From Candidatus Thorarchaeota archaeon (GTDB lineage Archaea > Asgardarchaeota > Thorarchaeia > Thorarchaeales > Thorarchaeaceae): DNA of 38,805 nucleotides. Below, piece after piece: positions 8,701 to 16,104 of this stretch. Made by a program: the position numbers and the translations under genes. Location: assembly GCA_030612005.1 (NCBI GenBank), contig JAUWOU010000014.1, forward strand, positions 1 through 38,805. The letters run 5' to 3'. Numbering within the stretch: the first letter of the stretch is position 1; each line of letters opens with the position of its first letter. The notes beneath the pieces are model-generated. The model searched no databases. It was not told the origin of the DNA and worked only from the letters and a program-made list of their open reading frames with translations.

Positions 8701-11496
8701 CACTCTCGATAAGAATGGTCGTGGTGATGATGGAGGACTGGGAAGTACTAATCGCTTGATGCGCTCTTTCTCTTCCTCTTTGGAATCTCCTGATTCATCT
8801 TTATAGAACCGCTGCAAGTGTGGGACTAGTCCAAGGAGTGCCTCTTCAGCATCCTCGTCCCATTCTATTTGAGTCCCCTGTTTACGACTGGAGTATGAAG
8901 AGGACCTGAGATAGAAAGTGTTCTGATTGATGATGTTCTCCTCTCGTGCACTATCTGAGCGGAATCTCTCTCCCCACTTGTATAAGGGAGGTATCAGGAT
9001 TGGGGCAACTGTAAAGTCATCGTTCTTCTCTGTGACCAGCCACCGTTGGTCATCTTCAACTGGGACATAGGAACCATACCTTCGGGGAGCAGTGGGAATA
9101 TTGTAGATTATCTCATCCACAAGGTTCATCCAGGAACTATCACCATAGAAGGGAGCAATACTTCGTGTGTCATAGCGTTGACTAGTGTGGGTGGTGGGGA
9201 CGGGTCTATCAAACCATAGAATTTTAGAATGCTCAGGGACACCATCTAAGAATTGAGTAAGTAACCTATCAATTAATGGCACTCTCTCTCTTTGTGCAGA
9301 GCCCCTTACTTTGTCGAAACCAGTGACCACAATGACTGGTCGTCGGGCACCTTTCAGAGAAGTTTGGATGTTTTTTCGGACCTGAGTGAGAGCGGTAGTT
9401 CCTTGTATATAAGATGAGACTGAACCACTCAGGTCGATGAACCTGACATGTCTTCTGAGAAAACGTTTGACACTGGATGGTTGTAATACGGTCCTGAAGA
9501 TACGCTTTCTCCTTTTTGGGGTTGCCAGTGCTCCTGAGAGGTCAAACCAGAGGACATCTCTGTGGCTCCCCTTGGTCCTTTCGTGGAGAAGCTCAAGCCC
9601 ATGCCATCGTGCAGCTATCTGTGTGGCAGACTGCGCTGGAGACCCCTTCCCTACCACTGTGAGATAGAGGATGAACTCACGACTATCATCTCTTTTCTTT
9701 GAATAGCGGAAGGGGTCAAGATACTCGACCTTCTTGATAGGAGTAACCTCTCTTCTCTCTGAGTCACTGATGAGCACAAGGCTCATCCTTAGATCTTTAA
9801 TTTCAGGGTTGATATGAAAGTGTTCTCTCTTAGAGAGAGTTGCTCCCTCGGATTTGTGGTATGCTTCAAGGATTAGCTCCTTGATATTATCACGAAGGAG
9901 TTCCCAGTTCTCCTTCAAGTCCACAACGAGTACTCCCTTCTTCATTCCTATTGGTGGGTGGAGGTCTCTTCGAGCATATTTTGAATAACTCTTGATGATC
10001 TCTTGCTCATAAGCATCTAGTTGTTCTCGCTCGTAATCAATGGGCGTGGCATCGATTACTTGTTGCCATTCATCGTCTTCTGAACGTCTGAGTTCCTTTG
10101 TGTGCTCCATTACCCGTCTACTGCGGTCCTTTGATTTCGTGTAAATAGCATACAGGTCCAGGTTGTAGAAACAACGAGTCTTGACCTCAACAATCATGCA
10201 TGGTTCCCAGATATATTCAGGATGAGAATCATCAGCTCGGTGAAGTCGCTTTCTCCTGAAGAGAATAATATCGACCCTTCCCCTACCCTCTGCAACCGGC
10301 ACCTCACAGACAATGAGAAACTCTGATTTTTCTGTTGCCATCTCATCTCCATATCTGAATATACTTGAGAGGGAGAAGGGACGAGTGGTGAACTCTGAGT
10401 TGGATACAAAATCGTGGAATGAAACACCCAGTTTCCGGCTATGTTCGAGAAGATCCTTCAGGAGATACCTTGCATCATTGCGACCAAGAGTCTTCTTCTT
10501 GATCAACTCCCGTAATTCTTTGATGCGTTTCTTCCAATCAGAACTTGCTTTGACATCACAACTATCAGCAAGGTCGGAGAAGAAGGAATCCAAGAGAGGA
10601 TATTTGGAGTTATCATTGAATGACTTTTCTGTGATCATTCTTTTTAATGGATGAATTATCTCTTTGGAATTAGTGTTTCTAAGAAACTCAACAGAATGTT
10701 TCTCTCTCAGTAACTGAGAAATTTCCCCTGTGATAGATAGTGGGCGACCATTGGTTCCACCATATCTGGCACGGATATTTTCTACAACTTCCCTGAGGAC
10801 CTTTGCACTCCCTCTGACAAAACCATACTCTATCTTCCTCTGCCCTGTATAGACCTGTTCCAGAAAGGGAGTGAGTCGTTTGACAAGTTCATCGAGATAT
10901 CGCCGTGCATCCCTCATGGGGACTGAATACTTCATACACTGACGGATCATCTCCAATCCATGTGGGCGTATCATATCTACAAAGTCAAGTTCAGCGGCTG
11001 TATGTTGGGGAGCAAACTCTGGGATACGAGCATTCCCGGGATAGACCCATCTTCTCTTCCCATCCTCTGTGTAGGTCTTCATAGGTGGTGGGAATTGAAA
11101 TTTTTCAGCTCCAAGAGTTCTGATTATTGCTCCATAGTAGTCTGCAAGATTGTTGATGTATTTCCTGTCCTCTTTCCGACGTTTTCTCTTGGTTTCAGTA
11201 TTTCCGTAAGGGACAGATGTGTTGACGACTATCTTGTGATGGCTGCGTCGGACATTGTTCTCTTTCCTCTGTAAGTGAGAAGCATCTGGTCTTCCCTCCC
11301 TCTTTGACTGCTGGTAGTTCTCCTGCCCCTCCTTCAAGATTCTCTTAATTCCTATGCACCCCTTTCCTCCTTCATACAGATGTTTCGTGGCCTTAGTGGT
11401 CCTGGTCTTCGCTAGATATGCTGTTGCAGATAGCCCTAGTTGCAGTGATCTAGTGAGAACCTTCCCGGGGTGGGGAGGGAATCTTGTGTTCTTCAT
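5728..11496 (-). CDS. Giant (1922-residue) protein of unknown family with a PD-(D/E)XK nuclease motif
   Basis: I do not recognise the whole protein. The first 120 residues are very basic. At about residues 395-441 there is a clear PD-(D/E)XK pattern: E398 (VCEVPV), D409 (GRVDIILF), then E437-V-K439 (MIVEVKTR), each on a hydrophobic beta strand. From about 640 to 790 comes an alpha/beta region with hydrophobic strands ending in acidic residues (VLWFDLSG, VIVVTGFDK, ILWFDRP), like an ATPase core but with no visible Walker A, so possibly an inactive or degenerate P-loop domain. The remaining ~1100 residues are mixed alpha/beta with no motif I can name, and are highly charged. There are no signal peptide or membrane segments. 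The ATG at 11496 lies about 30 bases from TTATATAG, suggesting a leaderless transcript. It is the main gene of island 1 and diverges from tnpB. It could be a defence effector or part of the element's own machinery; neither is shown. Confidence 0.8.
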   Translation of the reverse strand: MKNTRFPPHPGKVLTRSLQLGLSATAYLAKTRTTKATKHLYEGGKGCIGIKRILKEGQENYQQSKREGRPDASHLQRKENNVRRSHHKIVVNTSVPYGNTETKRKRRKEDRKYINNLADYYGAIIRTLGAEKFQFPPPMKTYTEDGKRRWVYPGNARIPEFAPQHTAAELDFVDMIRPHGLEMIRQCMKYSVPMRDARRYLDELVKRLTPFLEQVYTGQRKIEYGFVRGSAKVLREVVENIRARYGGTNGRPLSITGEISQLLREKHSVEFLRNTNSKEIIHPLKRMITEKSFNDNSKYPLLDSFFSDLADSCDVKASSDWKKRIKELRELIKKKTLGRNDARYLLKDLLEHSRKLGVSFHDFVSNSEFTTRPFSLSSIFRYGDEMATEKSEFLIVCEVPVAEGRGRVDIILFRRKRLHRADDSHPEYIWEPCMIVEVKTRCFYNLDLYAIYTKSKDRSRRVMEHTKELRRSEDDEWQQVIDATPIDYEREQLDAYEQEIIKSYSKYARRDLHPPIGMKKGVLVVDLKENWELLRDNIKELILEAYHKSEGATLSKREHFHINPEIKDLRMSLVLISDSERREVTPIKKVEYLDPFRYSKKRDDSREFILYLTVVGKGSPAQSATQIAARWHGLELLHERTKGSHRDVLWFDLSGALATPKRRKRIFRTVLQPSSVKRFLRRHVRFIDLSGSVSSYIQGTTALTQVRKNIQTSLKGARRPVIVVTGFDKVRGSAQRERVPLIDRLLTQFLDGVPEHSKILWFDRPVPTTHTSQRYDTRSIAPFYGDSSWMNLVDEIIYNIPTAPRRYGSYVPVEDDQRWLVTEKNDDFTVAPILIPPLYKWGERFRSDSAREENIINQNTFYLRSSSYSSRKQGTQIEWDEDAEEALLGLVPHLQRFYKDESGDSKEEEKERIKRLVLPSPPSSPRPFLSRVCYTPYQYLTEKKHDGRVTRIEPLVRINHRREYRKSRLYGAPRKVTTHPPNVALLKHNKRDLVSSSREELRGIRSVLKLIKKHHGEEQEWRELVDSLNGLVDRKNISRNRPVDMFSVLRSVKTVLESHPISQELWHQLLSNRTRISKGLTPEQELVLKKLTAQHPDLLSIIGNQFFLILLTALYEADVPEPPRNLIEKLWQYLVPWQLMTLGFEPEYPAQHQTGMSVLDRSILVNRLARRAGALKEQYKSQDVYELQFGKAVIVHDEEKHSSLLLSFQTRLESHEMNTIFIRLPSGIEGSLSEILRSLCRERPFWGETDLTRLGTLSDLVDLNNGMDIMVAMQGGVRGLWVLDSKKNVWTSIGSMDYYSRPREQVTLLMSVTLREERELLDVSTQSVRIPGSFLQSMVKFGLGTVSAVFRKCKSVRCRVSLDTTEKMFRLSFLRSEEDKEITHLLLKRTVDVLEILRRPDFQCQQVVVDGHEMIWNRFRDIDYAGDAKLLRPWVERREPFKTTELKLPANADQFLLMQKEKGLKLEVLHDITTCPLWTVSKEELKERIQKHAGKIAEYLQSIEGSQSQPDDVLRKSMYSHGLCWRVGLEVKEELPETVRDLESIALSGPALATFLKTGSLIYMRDGHWVNHEFDVPHTSTLPGEFRESIILVEAYRELVPRALKEMQVPGSYFVKREEQWIVSPSFLEGAVVWSAQSDTSGETYKGTSFTVPIYPGASLEHTTDTVISSIVNNFPSDSIIRDVDALTEHVRDMLRSQGYISENLYEIEVSGHGDRVKFIARRLNSEISKYEYGYLEVSEGMSLDTVYERLREAVSAKLWGKEFELESPDELRESLLVILQRLADEQGWATPEEDTVTPVLDTLTVALDHGRVVLEVKELRRTGMSQQALGVIDGLIEKVRPALQDNPALISSYVSVLLLKVEVVVSGEIVGTIDSVKLLNVLDQIEKYLDHFEPRVLNSSTRLAKALRGAMALRESLRTSL

Positions 11497-11521
11497 CTTG
11501 ATATTTTATTTATTTGGTCTT

Positions 11522-11530
11522 TCTATATAA
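11522..11530 (-). promoter_or_regulatory. TATA box of the giant gene
   Basis: On the minus strand this reads TTATATAGA and is centred about 31 bases before the ATG at 11496. In archaea transcription starts about 25-30 bases after the TATA centre, so the mRNA would begin at or very near the ATG and be leaderless. No ribosome site precedes that ATG, which fits. Confidence 0.55.
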
Positions 11531-11642
11531 GTAATTTGTAGAGTGTTTTGAATATTGATATTTGAGCCTAGAAGCGAAAATAAAAGGAAATATGAGGTTA
11601 AATAGTAGTGACTGATACTAATCTTGTTAATAATAATATGCG

Positions 11643-11650
11643 TATATATA
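11643..11650 (+). promoter_or_regulatory. TATA box of the tnpB gene
   Basis: TATATATA lies 35 bases before the tnpB ATG at 11685, which predicts a short leader of about 10 bases. A GGAG at 11672-11675 could still serve as a ribosome site if the transcript starts slightly upstream. The 11531-11640 interval between the two divergent TATA boxes is AT-rich and shows nothing else clear. Confidence 0.5.
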
Positions 11651-11684
11651 GTATCACTATGACGAATGTCTGGAGAATTCAACG

Positions 11685-13832
11685 ATGACACAAGATGTCC
11701 AGTGCCAGTCCTGGAAGCAAGGGCAGAGAGTAAAACCAAAGCCAAAGCACAAGTCAATGACTGGCAATAATAATATGTGTTCATCTCGAACCTCATATCT
11801 TGTTGAATCGTTTTCTCTGAATTCTGTGGAGCGAGTTGTTTCTCGAAGGGGTCAAGGAAGGCAACCTGACCCTACATACCGAAGAGATAGGAAACAGGGT
11901 TCACCGCTTGCCTCTGTCTTGAGAGGAAGTGGGAAGAAGATTAAGAATATAGACCTTGAAACTCTCACCCTTCATTTTGATAACTATGTAGAGGCGGTGA
12001 ATCTACTTCTCTCACGGATATATTCCAATCCAAAACGAGTAGAAGACCTTGGTAAACAATTGGCAGAGTACAGGGGTCGAGCATACACTCTGCTCAGAAA
12101 GGAAAAGGACCTCTGTTATGAAAACAACGATGAAGTCAAGGAGTTGGTCTATGAACGACTTCACCGGAATGTCCTTGAACAGACGGGTAGGATGCTCCTC
12201 GCCGACTGGACTCGAAGGAATCTCTTCATAGCAGCTCTGAAGTATCTTGAAACCTCCCCACAAGACACACTCAATCTTCTTAGAAGGAAGAGGATTCCCT
12301 CCTTCCTCATCAGAAAGGTCAGGGACTCCTGTGACTCCACAAAGAACAATGGGTCCGGCTATCATTATGCTATGGGGGTGTTAAGGCAGGTACGTCTTGC
12401 CATTGACAAACATGTCCTTGATACTATGGAGATCAAGATAGGTTGGAGAGTAAGACAACGGAAGAAGGTTGCATCTCTACTAAAGAATAACTCCGCAGAG
12501 TATCAGCAAGCCTATGGTATTGTGACGAAACTTATTGAGCTTTGGGTGAAGGAGGGTTATCCTTTTTCCACTCCCCAGCTTCGAGGTTATAGTCTTGACT
12601 TCTCTGCGAGTACCGAGAACTCCACCGGGCAGGGGTACTGGTTCACTCTTGACAATGAACAAGAGAACGAGATACTCATGCATCTCAAACTCCCACCGGG
12701 AATTGATGGAACTCTTCATGATGATTCTCCCAACAAGGAAAAAACCCTCACCTTTCGATTCCTTGACTGGCTTCCTCGTGCTGCCAGCAATGACAAAAAG
12801 AAGGTAAAGATTGCTATGGAAAAGAGTGAGAAGAATCGGGCTGAGAGGCTGACCTTTCGTGCTGCAAAGTTTGAGGATATGCACGACCAGCTCATGAACA
12901 CCATCCAGTTCCAACATTCAGCCCACAAACTATCTAGGTTAAAACGAAGAAAAGGTACAGACCCTAAAGAAATAACTCAACTCCAAGAGAAGGTCAAAAC
13001 CTTGAAGAGGTCCCGAAGAAGCGCACCACCACGACTTCTCTTGAGAGGACATAGAGTTACATTACAGATTCCTTTCCTCTCTCCGAACGGACATGTAAGT
13101 GATACCGTCTTTGGAGAACGAGAGTACTCCACCAAGGCTGGTGCTGACAGGGGACTTCGTGCTCCTGTGGCTCTGTCCGTGGAGAAGGAGAAGTCCTTTA
13201 AGGACCTCATCATCACAGTGGGTCATCTAGTGGAGAAGCGAGAGAGTATCAGAAAGTTTGTATCAGAGCTCACCTCGGAAGTTACATTGAAGAAGAACAA
13301 CTGGGACAATAAACGGTCAGGACAGTCATACCCAACGCAGGTCCTAAGACAGGACAGACAAATAGCTGCGTCGTGGAGAAAGATTCGTCGTCTTGACCGT
13401 GAGATTGCACGCCAGGTGGCTTCTAGAACTGTATGGTTCTGTGAGGAGCACCGGGTGAAAAGGTTGTTCTTCGAGGACCTCAGAAGCTTTCAGGCTCACG
13501 CCGGGTCAAGGGATCTGTCATATAACCTGAGCTCGAACCTGTGGGGAAAGATTATCGACACTGTCCGCTACATGCGGGAGTCACTGGGACACTCAAAGTA
13601 TAGTGTGTGGACAGTGAACCCCAGATACACCTCCCAGACCTGTCATGTGTGTGGAGAGAGAGGTGTGCGAGTAGAGGATGAAACCTCCATCACTGAGAGG
13701 AAAGGTGGGGAGTACTTCTACTGTTCCAAGTGCGATGAGCACTTCCATGCTGACATCAATGCAGCACGAAACATCATTCATGTTCAAGATTCCAGTGCCG
13801 TTTCTGGAAGGACAATGTCCACTTTACAATGA
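11685..13832 (+). CDS. tnpB: Large TnpB-family RNA-guided nuclease
   Basis: A 715-residue TnpB-family protein, well above the usual ~400. The split RuvC site is complete: D488 (AGADRGLRAPVAL), E597 (VKRLFFEDL) and D690 (HADINAARNI). Between the last two is the target-nucleic-acid-binding zinc finger, C653-x2-C656 and C680-x2-C683 (TCHVCGE, YCSKC). The ~480 residues before RuvC-I are long, basic and helical with several RKR clusters; the first ~70 look disordered, so translation might begin later. Known TnpB proteins use an RNA made from the 3' end of tnpB and the transposon end, with the guide read from the flanking DNA, and cut matching DNA next to a TAM. Here the coding region stops four bases before the displaced OGG tail, so that tail would be the guide. 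No TnpA and no CRISPR array accompany it. It diverges from the giant gene in island 1. Confidence 0.9.
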   Translation: MTQDVQCQSWKQGQRVKPKPKHKSMTGNNNMCSSRTSYLVESFSLNSVERVVSRRGQGRQPDPTYRRDRKQGSPLASVLRGSGKKIKNIDLETLTLHFDNYVEAVNLLLSRIYSNPKRVEDLGKQLAEYRGRAYTLLRKEKDLCYENNDEVKELVYERLHRNVLEQTGRMLLADWTRRNLFIAALKYLETSPQDTLNLLRRKRIPSFLIRKVRDSCDSTKNNGSGYHYAMGVLRQVRLAIDKHVLDTMEIKIGWRVRQRKKVASLLKNNSAEYQQAYGIVTKLIELWVKEGYPFSTPQLRGYSLDFSASTENSTGQGYWFTLDNEQENEILMHLKLPPGIDGTLHDDSPNKEKTLTFRFLDWLPRAASNDKKKVKIAMEKSEKNRAERLTFRAAKFEDMHDQLMNTIQFQHSAHKLSRLKRRKGTDPKEITQLQEKVKTLKRSRRSAPPRLLLRGHRVTLQIPFLSPNGHVSDTVFGEREYSTKAGADRGLRAPVALSVEKEKSFKDLIITVGHLVEKRESIRKFVSELTSEVTLKKNNWDNKRSGQSYPTQVLRQDRQIAASWRKIRRLDREIARQVASRTVWFCEEHRVKRLFFEDLRSFQAHAGSRDLSYNLSSNLWGKIIDTVRYMRESLGHSKYSVWTVNPRYTSQTCHVCGERGVRVEDETSITERKGGEYFYCSKCDEHFHADINAARNIIHVQDSSAVSGRTMSTLQ

Positions 13833-13836
13833 ACGG

Positions 13837-13896
13837 TATGCACAAGAGTATCTATATTACTTCTCAAGACTCAAAGGAGTAAAACAAGAGTTCTAG
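13837..13896 (+). pseudogene. Displaced 3' end of the OGG gene (right copy, native remnant)
   Basis: Twenty codons encoding YAQEYLYYFSRLKGVKQEF and a TAG stop, with no start codon or rest of gene. It is a homologue of the OGG C-terminus at 5589-5648 (16 of 19 residues, 49/60 bases). Its stop shares CTAG (13893-13896) with the stop of the convergent priL gene, the kind of tight convergent junction also seen at 18093-18096 in this genome. That makes this copy the likely native OGG end, cut off when island 1 inserted. It directly abuts the tnpB 3' end. Confidence 0.8.
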
Positions 13897-15029
13897 AAGA
13901 ACTGTTTCTTGTCCTTCTTCTGCGCATACCAGGAATGGTTTGTGATGTTCTTAGAAATCTCCCATGCGCGAGTGCTATAGAAGCCCAATGGATTGAGTAT
14001 ATACTCACAGAGAGGGTCATGTGTTGTACCTGAGTATACTGGACATAGATTGTTTGTTTGGAGTTTCTTACACCCAGTTGGAAAATATCCTTGAACTTCA
14101 GAAGTCATTGACCTCTTTGACGCGATATGCTCAACCTGATACTCAATCAATCGATTGTCCTTATCGGGAGAATGACCAAACACCTTGTTAACATCATCTT
14201 CACTCATTCCAATTCTCAGAAGGAATGCTGCAAGAGCAAAACGAGCAACGTGTGAGAGGTTGACATGACCACTTACAGAATCATCATACATCTTTTGAAT
14301 ACACGGAGGAAAGGCAGAATTAATTTGACCATCAATTTTGAATGGCTCAGACTGGCGTATATGCCCCTTAATCTCAGTTTCAATTCGTTGAACAGCTTCT
14401 GTCAATCGCTGTGGTAATCTAGGAATGTCGAGTCTTCCAAACTGTATAATTTGCTTGAAGCGTCCAGAGATCAGTCTATTTAGTTCACGTCTTCTTATCA
14501 AAGTCCAGCCATTGTCTACATAGCGATTTACCAACTTCCACTCTTCAGCGTGAAAATCAGGAGCAACTTCTAAGAAGTTCACAAATCGAATTTTCATATC
14601 ATAGGTCTTGATCTGAATAGGTAATTGTGCCCGTTCAGTAAGTCCTCCCATAGATTCTACGTCCCAGCTAAAAGAACTCTTACAGAGGTCCATGGCAAAC
14701 TGATCTGCTTCATTAGCTAACTGCTTGTTGACAGATTTTGATTCAGCCTCTGCCTGACGCGCACGAAGTTGAGGATTTGCTATCTCTTCCACAATGAGTC
14801 TGGCAGTTGGATAAATTAGAACTTCTTTCTCATCGCGTATATTGGGTAACTCAATCTCTTCATAGGTGAGAGCGGAGTAGACACGTTTCTCTGCAGCTTC
14901 AATGAGGTAGAGATTTTCAGGAAGGTCTAGTAGGTCAGCGAGAGCTCCGAGGTCTCGAGCATATTTTTGAGATGTATGCCTTGCCTCTTGTGAAAATGGG
15001 TATTTCAGTTGCTGAACAAAGCTTGACAA
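13893..15029 (-). CDS. priL: DNA primase large subunit PriL (Fe-S)
   Basis: A 378-residue protein with the four cysteines that ligate the [4Fe-4S] cluster of archaeal/eukaryotic primase large subunits: C243 (FPPCIQKM), C320 (TGCKKLQ), C329 (NNLCPVY) and C341 (DPLCEYI), together with HVNLSHVARFALAAFLL before the second cysteine. It partners PriS to make RNA primers for replication. The TTG start at 15029 has GGAGG about seven bases upstream. It forms an operon with the zinc-ribbon gene 22 bases upstream. Its stop overlaps by four bases the stop of the displaced OGG tail, indicating that OGG and priL were convergent neighbours before island 1 arrived. Confidence 0.93.
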   Translation of the reverse strand: MSSFVQQLKYPFSQEARHTSQKYARDLGALADLLDLPENLYLIEAAEKRVYSALTYEEIELPNIRDEKEVLIYPTARLIVEEIANPQLRARQAEAESKSVNKQLANEADQFAMDLCKSSFSWDVESMGGLTERAQLPIQIKTYDMKIRFVNFLEVAPDFHAEEWKLVNRYVDNGWTLIRRRELNRLISGRFKQIIQFGRLDIPRLPQRLTEAVQRIETEIKGHIRQSEPFKIDGQINSAFPPCIQKMYDDSVSGHVNLSHVARFALAAFLLRIGMSEDDVNKVFGHSPDKDNRLIEYQVEHIASKRSMTSEVQGYFPTGCKKLQTNNLCPVYSGTTHDPLCEYILNPLGFYSTRAWEISKNITNHSWYAQKKDKKQFF

Positions 15030-15051
15030 TTGGTGCCCTCCAATCTACGTG

Positions 15052-15288
15052 TTATCTGTTGAAAGTAGGTCGATAATCATCCAAATTACGATTATAGAAT
15101 TTCTTACCGCACGAAGCACATTTGAACATCTGGATTCCTCTTCGCATTGCCCAGTTATCCAAAATCCTATGCACTTTAGTACTTTGACACTTTGGACATT
15201 GTAATCCACCCTCATCGTACGCCCATGGAGACTTTTTGCGATTGGTTGACTTGCGGTTGGATGACATGCGATTTTCAGAATCCTTCAT
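15052..15288 (-). CDS. Small zinc-ribbon protein
   Basis: A 78-residue basic protein with one zinc ribbon: CPKC at about residues 31-34 and CASC at about 57-60, the spacing of a rubredoxin-like or TFIIB-type knuckle pair. The N-terminal 25 residues are rich in Arg, Lys, Ser and Asn and probably disordered. It lies 22 bases upstream of priL on the same strand, so a nucleic-acid-binding role linked to replication or transcription is possible but not shown. An internal ATG (residue 8, MSSNRK) is an alternative start. A GATATACG-like element at about 15332-15340 on the minus strand may be its TATA box. Confidence 0.7.
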   Translation of the reverse strand: MKDSENRMSSNRKSTNRKKSPWAYDEGGLQCPKCQSTKVHRILDNWAMRRGIQMFKCASCGKKFYNRNLDDYRPTFNR

Positions 15289-15360
15289 TTCTATGTACCT
15301 ATTTTCTTCTTATGTTCATCTACAAAGATGCGTATATCATTAACGGCTAGCTGTTTAATC

Positions 15361-15909
15361 TCATTTTCTTCCAAGAATAAAGTCAGCTCGTACTACAAGA
15401 CTCATGAATTCATTAAGACATTGTCGTTGAATCTCGGGGTCACTATACAATTTCATCAGTTCGTCTTGTCGACCATCAGTAGATGGACTTGTGGCCTCGT
15501 TAACGACCTTGTAAGCCGCATTTGGTCGTTCAACCCATCGGCATAGTTCTTCATGTTCTTGGTTTAAGAAAAGGACAACGGGGGTTTTTCTCTTGCCATT
15601 GACTTTGAACTGTTGGTGATATTGTGCATTGGCAGCACTATCAAGAATACGCAAATCAATTTTAGGAGCAGCAGCTTCCATCCTAGCTAGGATAGGGATA
15701 ATCCCTGCTGAATCACTACATCGATCTGTTCCGATTACAAGTATTCTGATATCGTTCTGAATGCTTCCAAGAGCGTCCATGTCGGTTTCATTGAGTAATA
15801 AGTCATTGTAACGAGCCTTCATCATTTCAACGTTCTCTCGTGCTTTCTTCAGGAAGTTCTTGTATGCAATTGCTGTATCCCACTCTGCATTCTCTGTCAT
15901 GTTTTTCAA
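15361..15909 (-). CDS. Thioredoxin-fold protein with an altered active site
   Basis: A 182-residue protein resembling the stand-alone thioredoxin-like family (Pfam Thioredoxin_9 type). A helical N-terminus is followed by strand RILVIGTDRCSDSAGI and the cis-proline strand KTPVVLFLN. The expected C-x-x-C is C-S-D-S here, so only the first cysteine remains and a classical dithiol redox reaction is unlikely; a glutathione- or bacillithiol-like monothiol role or a non-redox role is possible. The start could be TTG at 15909 or the ATG at 15900 (MTENAEW); there is only a weak AAGAG ribosome site. It precedes the zinc-ribbon/priL pair by 72 bases on the same strand, so it could share a transcript. 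Confidence 0.65.
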   Translation of the reverse strand: MKNMTENAEWDTAIAYKNFLKKARENVEMMKARYNDLLLNETDMDALGSIQNDIRILVIGTDRCSDSAGIIPILARMEAAAPKIDLRILDSAANAQYHQQFKVNGKRKTPVVLFLNQEHEELCRWVERPNAAYKVVNEATSPSTDGRQDELMKLYSDPEIQRQCLNEFMSLVVRADFILGRK

Positions 15910-16104
15910 CTCTTAATTTGTGGAAGAATTCTTTTGGGCGAACCCAACAAGAAAATGTTCACTGAGAACGAATAAAAAGCTTGTTTTGCGCACATGAGTA
16001 GTTTCGGTTATCTGTTTCGCTTTTATACTTCTAAAATCACTACTGAAAATGATTGAATTTCCCATTCTGGAAACATCATTGAAACAAAAATCGGAGCAAT
16101 ATCA

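Larger units (their letters stand above)
5649..13836. mobile_element. Genomic island 1 (giant PD-(D/E)XK protein + TnpB) inserted at the OGG 3' end
   Basis: About 8.2 kb between two diverged direct copies of the OGG 3' end. It holds two divergent genes, the 1922-residue protein and a large TnpB, sharing a 188-base promoter region. No transposase of the TnpA (HUH) or serine type and no integrase is present. The native order is inferred as OGG convergent with priL, because the right-hand tail copy still overlaps the priL stop codon by four bases (CTAG, 13893-13896). The boundaries are set by where the OGG similarity ends and could be off by several bases. Confidence 0.75.

Noticed and set aside
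11685-13832. Cas12 effector of a CRISPR system
   Set aside because: No CRISPR repeats, cas1/cas2 or other cas genes occur in the window, and the C-terminal arrangement (zinc finger between RuvC-II and RuvC-III, HADINAARNI) is that of TnpB.
5649-13836. Integration by a tyrosine recombinase at an att site
   Set aside because: No integrase or tRNA gene is present, and the flanking copies are only 82% identical with mainly synonymous changes. That does not look like a recent identical att core, though an old lost integrase cannot be fully excluded.
13678-13896. 72-residue frame ending in the OGG-like tail as a separate gene
   Set aside because: Its first 50 codons lie out of frame inside the conserved end of tnpB; only the last 20 codons are OGG-derived. 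It is a junction artefact.
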